Both the position numbers and the translations under genes were made by a program. The notes below the pieces were generated by a model. The model saw only the letters and a program-made list of their open reading frames with translations. It made no database searches and was not told the DNA's origin. A DNA stretch of 39,484 nt from NCBI GenBank assembly GCA_019428855.1, contig JAHYJV010000009.1, forward strand, positions 1 to 39,484. Reading direction: 5' to 3'. Each line of letters begins with the position of its first letter. The stretch's first letter is position 1. The DNA is from Patescibacteria group bacterium. GTDB taxonomy: Bacteria > Patescibacteriota > Minisyncoccia > JAHIHE01 > JAGLIN01. Positions 21,001 through 29,438 of the stretch are shown piece after piece.

Positions 21001-21519
21001 GAAGATGTCAACCAAATTGTCAAAGTTGGTGGCATTATCACCAAGATTCAGAAGATTGTCACCAAAAGAGGTCAAACGATGGTTTTCGCAATTTTAGAAG
21101 ATTTAACTGGAAAAATTGAGGCTTTGGTCTTTCCAAGACTCCTAGATCAAAATCAAGAAATTTGGACAGAAGGTAATATCGTATGGATTAAAGGAAAGCT
21201 CTCTGACAAAGACGGTGTTTTCAAAATGATGGCCGAAGAAATCAAAAACATTAACATGAATGACGCCAAATCGTATTCAAAAAGAAATCAAGAAGCTGAA
21301 GAAAAAATAGCCAATTCAATCCAAATCAAAATTCCAACAGAGAATTCCCAAGAAATTATGAAAAAAATTTCTGAGATTTTGAAATCTGCCCCAGCTGGCA
21401 GTAATCAAGTTTACATCTCCATCCCCTCTGTTGACGGAAGTTATAAAAAAATAAAAACATTAAAGGCTATTAAGAAGAGTGAAAAATTTATGCATGAAAT
21501 TAATGAAATTGTAGGATAA
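18079..21519 (+). CDS. dnaE: DNA polymerase III subunit alpha
   Basis: PHP domain [70 protein letters not shown], C-terminal OB-fold. Confidence 0.97.
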   Translation: [1146 protein letters not shown]

Positions 21520-21620
21520 GTACATTGAGAATAAAACAACTATTTTTTACACAATTTAAATAATCCTTTAGACTATATTCAGAAGTGACTGGGACGGCTA
21601 CCAACCGTTCTTGGTAATAG

Positions 21621-21732
21621 TTGTCATTCTGAACTTGATTCAGAATCTTTTTTTTGCTAAGACTTATTTCTTGATTTAAAGTAAAATAAGATTTAATAGA
21701 CAGCAGATTCTGAAACAATTTCAGAATGACAA
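21621..21732. repeat. REP-like palindrome (GTCATTCTGAGCTTGATTCAGAATC family) in the dnaE-thrS intergenic region
   Basis: TTGTCATTCTGAACTTGATTCAGAATCTT... and mirror AGATTCTGAAACAATTTCAGAATGACAA. Confidence 0.75.
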
Positions 21733-21800
21733 AAAAATCAATCTCTACTAACTCGAGGCTAAACTTCAAAACAATCTGAAAGTTGTCTTAATTTTATTAA

Positions 21801-21864
21801 GGAATTTAAGTGGAACCGCCCTCTTTATAAGGTCCCAAAGCGCAAGAATTCTTGGGCTTTTTTA
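21801..21864 (+). promoter_or_regulatory. Candidate (decayed) T-box antiterminator/terminator module upstream of thrS pseudogene
   Basis: GTGGAACCGC at 21810-21819 matches the T-box core (consensus AGGGTGGNACCGCG). Downstream GGTCCCAAAG matches the conserved TCCC side. An AGCGCAAG-AATT-CTTGGGCT hairpin with TTTTTT follows at 21839-21864. The 5' A1 side looks eroded (TTTAAG where TTTGGG would pair). Confidence 0.55.
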
Positions 21865-22048
21865 TTTGGAAATTTCTGTCATTACGAGGATACGAAACGA
21901 ACAAAGTAAGAGAAAAAACGATATGACAATCTCGTATTTAATTTTATAAAACCTTATATCAAAACCCTAATTGTAAAGTTAAGGTATTCTATCGCATTGT
22001 TTCAGAATGAAAAAAAATGGAAATAAAATTTTAATTAAATTTAAAATC

Positions 22049-23779
22049 ATGAACAAAGAAACACAACTCGAAATTAAAAGACCTTAGTTTGCGCACATTT
22101 TGGCCAGTGCTGTCATGGAAATGTTTCCAGAAGCAAAATTCTAAATTGGTCCGAATATTGAAAATGGATTTTATTATGATTTTGATCTTCCACGAACACT
22201 GATTCCCGAGGACTTGCCGATTTTACAAAGAAAAATGACAAAATTATCAACAAGAATCTTCCTTTTGAAAAACAATTCATTACTCATGAAAAAACCAATG
22301 AGCTTTTTAAAAAAGCAAGTCAATATTATAAAGTTGAAATTTTAAGTGGCGAGGCAAAAGATACCGAAGTTTCACTCTCTCGAACGGGCGAGTTTGTTGA
22401 CCTTTGCCGTGGTCCGCATATTGATTCCACTGGCGAGCTTGATATTAAATCATTCAAACAAACCAAAATTGCTGGCGCTTATTGGCGTGGAGATGAAAAA
22501 AATAAAATGCTCCAAAGAATTTATGGCGTGACTTTTAATAATAAGAAAGAACTAAAATCATATCAAATTAAACTTAAAGAAGCTGTCAAAAGAGACCACA
22601 GAAAATTAGGTAGAGAATTAGACTTGTTTTGCTTTTCTCCTCTTGTTGGTCCATGATTACCACTGTTCACGCCAAAAGGCACTATAATAAAAGAAGAATT
22701 ACAAAAGCATATTGAAAATGTTTGTCGCAATTATGGCTTTGAAAAAGTAATGCCACCTCATTTGACTAAAATTGATTTATACGAAATCTCTGGTCATGCC
22801 AAAAAATTTGCTAAAGAGCTCTTCCATGTAACATCTGAAGCTGGTCATGATTTAGTTATGAAACCAGTTCAATGTCCTCACCAAACACAAATCTATACCT
22901 CCAGAGTTAGGTCTTATAGAGATCTGCCCATTCGCTACATGGAGTCTGAAAACAATATCGTGCCGAAAAAACTGGTGAAGTTGGAGGTTTAAATCGAGTT
23001 TATGCCATCACTGTTGAAGACGCACACACTTTTTGCAGACCAGACCAAGTAAAAGATGAAATTATTGGATTAATCAATATCATTAAAAATTTTTATACGG
23101 CTCTCGGATTATGGGAAAATCACTCGGTTTCTCTTTCGGTGTGTAATTATGCCAGTCCAAATAAATATATTGGAGAACCAAAAGATTGGGATTTATGTGA
23201 AGAAATGCTTCAAATTGTTTCGGATGGAATGGGCTTGAATGCCAAACGATGCGAAGGTGTAGCCGCACTATATGGTCCAAAATTAGATTTTATGTTTAAA
23301 GATGCCATGGGCAAGGAAGTTCAAATTCCAACAGTTCAAGTAGATTTTGCAACGCCAAAGAAATTTAATTTTTTATACACCGACAAAGATGGGATTGAAA
23401 AAAACCAGTCATGGTGCATCGAGCAGTTCTAGGTTCTTATGAAAGATTTATGGCCCTTAATTGAACATTTTGCTGGCGTCTTCCCTGTTTGGATTGCACC
23501 TGTACAAGTCAGAATTCTGCCGATTTCTGAAGAAAAACATCTGGCTTATGCTCAGGAAATAAAAAAAAATTATTGACAAACGGTTTCCGCGTCGAACTCG
23601 AGAAAGACAATGAAACACTCGGAAAAAAAATTCGCTTAGCAAAAATGCAGAGAATACCCTATCTGATTATTGCCGGAGAAAAAGAAATTGAAGAAAATGA
23701 TATTACCGTTGAAAATCGTGGAAATGAAAAAGGTGAAAAAATGGAATTGTTGAAATTTATTGAAAAAATTACAAGTTAA
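22049..23779 (+). pseudogene. thrS: Threonyl-tRNA synthetase pseudogene (thrS)
   Basis: Pieces in several frames: [117 protein letters not shown]. In-frame TAG (22085), TAA (22142), TGA (22654) and several frameshifts. Confidence 0.95.
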
Positions 23780-23897
23780 ATAAAAAACCGGTCCTAGAAA
23801 TGATTTCTTCGTGTAAAATTAAACATATAAAAATCCGTTATAACGCGATTTTCATATATGAAAAATGAATATAAATTCTATACATAATTACAAATCA

Positions 23898-23926
23898 TTG
23901 ACATATCCATCTATTGTATATATTAT
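23898..23926 (+). promoter_or_regulatory. Near-consensus sigma70 promoter TTGACA-N17-TATTAT
   Basis: TTGACA at 23898-23903, exact 17-bp spacer, TATTAT at 23921-23926. AGGAGG SD just before the ATG at 23955. Confidence 0.75.
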
Positions 23927-23954
23927 TTAAATGTAAAATAGGAGGTTTTGTAAA

Positions 23955-24188
23955 ATGACATCATATCTAACGATAGAAGACATCATACGAATGGCAAAAG
24001 AAGCGGGAATAAATTCAAATGAATTTTTCATTGCTACTAAGTTGCTTATAAAAGGGAAAACAATCAGAGTGGAAGGCATAATAAATATGTCTACTGGAAA
24101 TCTGCTTGTTAATAATGGTCGAACAAGATTTGATGGACAAAGCCATCGATCTTTTGGACCAGGAACAAGAATAGCTTCTATTTTATAA
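23955..24188 (+). CDS. Orphan 77-aa protein of unknown function
   Basis: Own promoter, strong SD (AGGAGG) and own terminator; no recognised family. Confidence 0.8.
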   Translation: MTSYLTIEDIIRMAKEAGINSNEFFIATKLLIKGKTIRVEGIINMSTGNLLVNNGRTRFDGQSHRSFGPGTRIASIL

Positions 24189-24216
24189 TGATTCTTGATT
24201 GAATCATTATTTTTTT
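24187..24216 (+). terminator. Rho-independent terminator of the 77-aa gene
   Basis: AATGATTC-TTGATT-GAATCATT followed by ATTTTTTT. Confidence 0.85.
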
Positions 24217-24258
24217 ACAATATATTACAGCGAAAATATCAAATCTTATCAAATATTT

Positions 24259-25662
24259 ATGAAATACTTCATCAAAACCTATGGCTGCCAAATGAACCAT
24301 TCCGATTCGGAACGAATTGCGGGGATTTTGGAATTGGCAAATTATGAAATGGTCAGAGAAGAAAAAGATGCAGACTTGGTCGTGATAAATATGTGTAGCG
24401 TTAGGGAATCAGCTGTCAATCGAATTTCTGGAAATTTTCATAAATATAAAAAGTATAAAATAATAAATTCAAATTTCAAAACAGTAATTACAGGGTGCGT
24501 TTTGGAAAGCGATAAGAGAAAATTTGATAAATTATTTGATTTAGTAATTGATATCAAGGAAATTGAGAAATTACCCAAGATATTAAAAGATTGTCATTCT
24601 GAGCTTGATTCAGAATCTTCAAAAAATATGGATTTAAACGCTACCATATCCTCTAGATTATTTATTTCTGAAATAGGCGTATATAACAACAATAAACAAA
24701 AGATTCTGAATCAAGCTCAGAATGACAATGATGTTATAAAAGATTATTTTAGTATCGCTCCTCAATATCAAAGTAAAATAACCGCTTATGTGCCAATTAT
24801 GACCGGCTGTAATAACTTCTGTACTTATTGCGTCGTGCCTTACACTAGGGGAAGAGAAAAATCACGAACGGTCAGGGAAATTATTGAAGAGATTACAAAA
24901 TTGATTGAAAATGGATACAAGGAAATCATTCTTTTAGGTCAAAATGTAAATTCATATAAACCAGATGATAAGACCGATTTTCCAGAATTACTACATCAAA
25001 TCAATGATATATCCGGTATTTTTTGGATAAGATTCATGACTAGTCATCCGAAAGACATTAGCGAAGAACTTATTAAAACCATCACCGATTGTAAAAAATG
25101 TACAGAGCATATTCACCTTGCACTGCAATCTGGCGATGATGAAATTTTGAAAATGATGAACAGAAAATATACAACAGAACATTTTTTAAATATCGTGAAT
25201 ATGATTAGAAATTATATTCCCGAAATTTCGATTACCACTGATATTATTGTCGGCTTTCCATTAGAAAAAGACGAACAATTTCAAAACACAGTTAAACTTA
25301 TGAAAAAGGCGAAATTTGATATGGCTTATATCAACAAATATTCTCCGCGAGCTGGCACAGTTTCTGCAAAGATGGATGACGACATCAGTTGGGAAGAAAA
25401 GAAGAATAGAGAAAATATTCTTACGGAGTTGCTCAAAAAAACCGCTCTAGAAAATAATAAAAAATATATTGGAAAAGTGATTGATGTCCTGATTGAAAAA
25501 ACAGATGATGAATATTTATATGGAAAATCAAGAAGTGGAAAAAATGTAAAGGTAGAATTAGATAATATTAATCAAGAATTAAGAGCTAGAATTGGCAAAT
25601 TCATGAAAACTAAAATAACCAAAGCTAAACCCTGGAATTTAGAAGGGCTAGTTTGGAGATAA
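24259..25662 (+). CDS. miaB: tRNA-2-methylthio-N6-dimethylallyladenosine synthase MiaB, with in-frame palindromic insertion
   Basis: MKYFIKTYGCQMNHSDSERIAGIL, radical SAM MTGCNNFCTYCVVPYTRGREKSR, C-terminal TRAM-like region. Start at 24259 preferred over ORF start 24199, which overlaps the terminator. Confidence 0.95.
   Translation: MKYFIKTYGCQMNHSDSERIAGILELANYEMVREEKDADLVVINMCSVRESAVNRISGNFHKYKKYKIINSNFKTVITGCVLESDKRKFDKLFDLVIDIKEIEKLPKILKDCHSELDSESSKNMDLNATISSRLFISEIGVYNNNKQKILNQAQNDNDVIKDYFSIAPQYQSKITAYVPIMTGCNNFCTYCVVPYTRGREKSRTVREIIEEITKLIENGYKEIILLGQNVNSYKPDDKTDFPELLHQINDISGIFWIRFMTSHPKDISEELIKTITDCKKCTEHIHLALQSGDDEILKMMNRKYTTEHFLNIVNMIRNYIPEISITTDIIVGFPLEKDEQFQNTVKLMKKAKFDMAYINKYSPRAGTVSAKMDDDISWEEKKNRENILTELLKKTALENNKKYIGKVIDVLIEKTDDEYLYGKSRSGKNVKVELDNINQELRARIGKFMKTKITKAKPWNLEGLVWR
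24591..24728. repeat. 138-bp palindromic element with perfect 29-bp inverted repeats, inside miaB
   Basis: TTGTCATTCTGAGCTTGATTCAGAATCTT (24591-24619) and its exact reverse complement at 24700-24728. Confidence 0.93.
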
Positions 25663-25691
25663 AAAAATTCTGTACTCATTCTAATACAAAA

Positions 25692-26113
25692 TCAAATATT
25701 ATTTCCCTCTTCGGGAAATAATATTTGCTTAACCTCTATCTTTACTTTATCAATTTCTATTCCCTCTTGACGAAGTTTTGATCGGACATAAAATAAATAA
25801 AGCTTTATCCACTCTTCAACATCTTTTGTAGCACGAAGCATCTCACTGCTTGGCAACGGTTCTTCTTCGTGGGTATTCACTAGAGAGAAGACTGTTCCTG
25901 CTGAAAAATAATTTGGCTCTGAAACTGAAAAAATTACCTTAACAATACTTTTTTCAAATTTAATCGATTCAATTACTACATTTCTCCAATCCTTTTTTGT
26001 TCTTCAATAAATTTTTTGATATTTTCTTGATCGCCTTTGAGTAAATTAACTATAATTGTTGCTTAATAAGTCTCAACTGCTTCAATGCTTCCAAATTTTG
26101 CTAGATACACCAT
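25692..26113 (-). pseudogene. Small protein of unknown function, pseudogene (in-frame TAA plus homopolymer frameshift)
   Basis: MVYLAKFGSIEAVETY*ATIIVNLLKGDQENIKKFIEEQKK, then a frameshift at A6, then DWRNVVIESIKFEKSIVKVIFSVSEPNYFSAGTVFSLVNTHEEEPLPSSEMLRATKDVEEW...EEGNNI*. Confidence 0.6.
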
Positions 26114-26170
26114 ATAAATCCTTTTTTTAAAAGTTTACCATCTCAAATATTAATGTCAAATTAAAATCCT

Positions 26171-27103
26171 ATGTCAACTCTCCAACCTCTCATCGTCATT
26201 CTCGGACCAACTTCTTCAGGAAAAACTGAACTGTCTATGAAATTGGCAAAAAAATTTAACGGTGAAATTATCAATGCCGATTCTCGACAGATTTATCAAG
26301 AAATGTCTATCGGAACAGGCTCGCCAATTACAAGCTACAGGGGCTTTACCCCTGTAGCTACAGTGGTAAAGCCCCTGATTGTTAAAGATATTCCTCATCA
26401 TCTATTTTACATTAAATATCCTAAACAAAAATTTTCACTTTCTCAATATAAAAAACTGGCCGTCAAAACCAGCAATGACATTCATAAAAAAGATAAACTG
26501 CCAATTCTTGTTGGCGGCACGGGGTTGTATATCAGTGCTATTGTTGACAATCTTGAAATTCCCAAAGCTCCACCAAATAGCAAAATTAGGGAGAAACTAG
26601 AGAAACATACCGAAAAATATTTATTCAGTCGACTTGAAAAAATAGATTCAAAATCTGCCATGATCATCGGTCCGTATAATAAAAGAAAGCTAATAAGATC
26701 GCTTGAGGTTTTCGAGCTTACAGGAAAGAAGTTTTCAGTTCAACAAACAAAGGGGAACCCACTTTTTAATATTCTACAAATCGGCGTTAGAATTGAACGT
26801 GAGAAATTATACAAAAAAATAGATATGCGAGTAGATGAAATGATTAAACTAGGCTTGATTGACGAGACAATAAATTTGTCTAAAAAATATAAATCTAATA
26901 TTCCTGCTATGAGTGGAATCGGTTATTATGAAATTGGTTTATATCTCAAGAATAAAATGAATCTTGAAGATGCAATGCAAAGAATTAAATTCCGAACTCA
27001 TCAATATGCCCGTCGCCAAATTACATGGTTTAAAAAAGATGAAAGAATTAAGTGGGTTGATAATTATAAAGAAGCAGAAAAATTATTAAAGAATTTTTTA
27101 TAA
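26171..27103 (+). CDS. miaA: tRNA dimethylallyltransferase MiaA, with in-frame palindromic insertion
   Basis: IVILGPTSSGKTELSMKLAKKFNGEIINADSRQIYQEMSIGTGSP, IPHHLFYI, LPILVGGTGLYISAI, RTHQYARRQITWFKKD. Confidence 0.95.
   Translation: MSTLQPLIVILGPTSSGKTELSMKLAKKFNGEIINADSRQIYQEMSIGTGSPITSYRGFTPVATVVKPLIVKDIPHHLFYIKYPKQKFSLSQYKKLAVKTSNDIHKKDKLPILVGGTGLYISAIVDNLEIPKAPPNSKIREKLEKHTEKYLFSRLEKIDSKSAMIIGPYNKRKLIRSLEVFELTGKKFSVQQTKGNPLFNILQIGVRIEREKLYKKIDMRVDEMIKLGLIDETINLSKKYKSNIPAMSGIGYYEIGLYLKNKMNLEDAMQRIKFRTHQYARRQITWFKKDERIKWVDNYKEAEKLLKNFL
26334..26377. repeat. Short double palindrome inside miaA
   Basis: CAGGGGCTTTACC (26338-26350) and exact mirror GGTAAAGCCCCTG (26365-26377). Overlapping GCTACAGGGG-CTTTA-CCCCTGTAGC (26334-26358) and perfect CTGTAGCTACAG (26352-26363). 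Confidence 0.9.
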
Positions 27104-27128
27104 AGTGATGAAATTATACCGTATTCAA

Positions 27129-27397
27129 ACCACCCCTGTCCCTCCTTTAAAAGGAGGTGATTTTTAATCTCTTTCGGATATAATCACTTGCCACTTTTAT
27201 TATAATATAATTTTGTTGCACAAAAAGATATCACCTCCCCTTGATGCTAGTAAATTTATTTGATTAACCAACAGTAAACCCATGCGGAATCTATTTTATT
27301 GCAAGTTAAATACTATTAATCAACAATACCTTTGTATCTGACTCCCAATTTTTAAAATAAATAATACCCTCCTAAATGAGGAGGCAGCTGGGGTGGT
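27129..27397. repeat. ~270-bp MITE-like element with hairpin-forming inverted ends (miaA-gatB intergenic)
   Basis: Left ACCACCCCTGTCCCTCCTTTAAAAGGAGG. Reverse complement of right end: ACCACCCCAGCTGCCTCCTCATTTAGGAGG. Internal ATCACCTCCCC mirrors GGAGGTGAT. Confidence 0.65.
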
Positions 27398-27412
27398 GAT
27401 GATTGAAAAAAT

Positions 27413-28888
27413 TTATCTCAATTTTCTCTTCAAAATCTCTTCTGCTATTTGTGGATTTGCTTTGCCTTTGCTTTGTTTCATTGTCTGACCGACTAAAAAT
27501 TTAATGGCGTTTTCCTTACCGGCCCTATAATCTTCAACCGACTTTAAATTAGCTTCGACAACCTCCTCCACGATTTTTTCAATTTCTCCTACATCACTCA
27601 TCTGAGTTAGTCCTTTCTCATCAAGAATATTTGAAGGATCTCCGCCTGTTGCAAACATTTCAGCCAACATCGTTTGAGCTCCACTACTTGAAATTTTGCC
27701 CTCGTGAATTAAAGTAATAAATTCTGCAAAATTTTCAGCTGATATCTTACAACAATGAACTGAATAATTTTCAACATATAAGAGTCTTTGAATTTCAGTT
27801 AATATGTAATTTGCGGTAAGCTTTGTAAGATGATCAATAAGTCCCCCGTCAATTCCTTTTGCATCAACCCAAGCTTTTAATTCGGATATAATATCCTCAA
27901 AATAATTTGCCAACTCTTTGTCTTCGGAAAATATTTTGGCATTTTCTTCGGTAAGTTTATATTGATTTATAAAACGATATTTTTTCAAAAGTGGCAATTC
28001 TGGAATACTGTTTTTAATTTTCTCGACATCGAAAACTCCTGCTTCTTTGGTTAAATCAAGAGGTGGTAAATCTGGTTCTGGAAAATAGCGATAATCATGA
28101 GCTTCTTCCTTTTTTCTTTGCAAATATGTTTCTTGTTTGTCTGCATTCCAACCTCTTGTTTCCTGGGAAATTACTCCACCTTCATCCAAAACTTCAGCCT
28201 GTCTCTTGATTTCATATTCGATTGACCGTTCCACTGCTCGAAAGGAATTTAAATTTTTCACTTCCACCTTTGTACCAAATTTATCTCGTCCTACTGGTTT
28301 TAAACTAATATTAACCTCACATCTCATATGTCCTTTTTCCATATCTGCATCCGAAACCCCAAGACATCTTACAATAAGTTGAAATTGTTTACAAAATTCT
28401 TTTGCCTCAGCTGATGAAGTAATCTCTGGTTCTGTTACCAGTTCCATCAAAGGGGTACCTGCTCGATTCAAATCAACTAAAGAATAACCAGCTCCTGCTG
28501 GATGCAGCAGTTTTCCCGTATCTTCTTCTAAGTGAATCCTAGTTATACCGATTTTTTTATCACTCACAAGAATACTCCCATTTTCACAAAATGGTTTATC
28601 ATATTGTGAAATTTGATAACCCTTCGGCAAATCTGGATAAAAATAATTTTTGCGATCAAACTTCGAAAAATCCGCTATCTGACAATCCGTGGCCAAACCA
28701 GTTTTGATGACATATTCAATTGCTTTTTTATTTGCCACAGGCAAAGTACCCGGATGTCCCATACAAATTGGACACACATTCTTATTAGGTTGAGTTTCAT
28801 CAGAATTATTTGCACAAGTACAGAACATTTTTGAATCTGTCTTGAGCTCCACATGAACCTCCATTCCGATTACAGCTTCATATTTCAT
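27413..28888 (-). CDS. gatB: Asp/Glu-tRNA(Asn/Gln) amidotransferase subunit B
   Basis: YEAVIGMEVHVELKTDSKMFC, VCPICMGHPGTLPVANKKA, DLNRAGTPLMELVTEPEI, C-terminal KGKANPQIAEEILKRKL. Confidence 0.97.
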   Translation of the reverse strand: MKYEAVIGMEVHVELKTDSKMFCTCANNSDETQPNKNVCPICMGHPGTLPVANKKAIEYVIKTGLATDCQIADFSKFDRKNYFYPDLPKGYQISQYDKPFCENGSILVSDKKIGITRIHLEEDTGKLLHPAGAGYSLVDLNRAGTPLMELVTEPEITSSAEAKEFCKQFQLIVRCLGVSDADMEKGHMRCEVNISLKPVGRDKFGTKVEVKNLNSFRAVERSIEYEIKRQAEVLDEGGVISQETRGWNADKQETYLQRKKEEAHDYRYFPEPDLPPLDLTKEAGVFDVEKIKNSIPELPLLKKYRFINQYKLTEENAKIFSEDKELANYFEDIISELKAWVDAKGIDGGLIDHLTKLTANYILTEIQRLLYVENYSVHCCKISAENFAEFITLIHEGKISSSGAQTMLAEMFATGGDPSNILDEKGLTQMSDVGEIEKIVEEVVEANLKSVEDYRAGKENAIKFLVGQTMKQSKGKANPQIAEEILKRKLR

Positions 28889-28898
28889 AACTTGAGAT

Positions 28899-29438
28899 TT
28901 ATTTTATTAAACTTTGCCAATTTTTTTTATAATATTCAAAGGCATAATCAAACTCTTTCTTTGTGCTAATTTTAATGCCCAATTTCATTAATTTTTTTTC
29001 TAGCCTCATATATGTATTATTTTCTTCTCCTGAATGCACCATTTTCTCTATTTCAATAATTTTTCCATAACCCCTTGTATCATCTAATAAGATTTTAAAA
29101 TCTTCTTGCAGAAATTCCATTCTTTTTCGTAACCATATAATTTCAATCTCATATCCAAGTGTTTCAAATAATTTTTTAATTTTTTCAAAATCCTCGACTG
29201 CAAATTTAATTTCAAACTCTTCTCTGAATTTATCGTGTAACTCTCCTTTCTTGTAGATAAGATAAGCATTTTTTTCATTTCTGCGCAATCTTAAATCTTT
29301 TTCTCCAGAAAAATAGATCGTTTCTTCATTCAATTCTTTGTTAAATTCACTATTAAGCCTCAATTTAGATGATAATATTTTATACTGATCATCAGTAATA
29401 AAACTTCTTATCTCAACCTCAATATTACCCTTTTCCAT
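28899..29438 (-). CDS. CYTH domain (class IV adenylate cyclase/triphosphatase-like) protein
   Basis: IEVEIRSF, DLRLRRNEKNAYLIYKKG, ILLDDTRGYGKIIEIEKMV. Confidence 0.8.
   Translation of the reverse strand: MEKGNIEVEIRSFITDDQYKILSSKLRLNSEFNKELNEETIYFSGEKDLRLRRNEKNAYLIYKKGELHDKFREEFEIKFAVEDFEKIKKLFETLGYEIEIIWLRKRMEFLQEDFKILLDDTRGYGKIIEIEKMVHSGEENNTYMRLEKKLMKLGIKISTKKEFDYAFEYYKKNWQSLIK

Noticed and set aside
21500-21769. 89-aa minus-strand ORF from the ORF track
   Set aside because: It overlaps the dnaE end and mostly translates the REP-like palindrome (KKILNQVQNDN, the same peptide text as the miaB insert); no SD.
22049-23779. Alternative genetic code (stop reassignment) to explain stops in thrS
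   Set aside because: All three stop codons occur, together with frameshifts, and neighbouring genes use normal stops and are uninterrupted.
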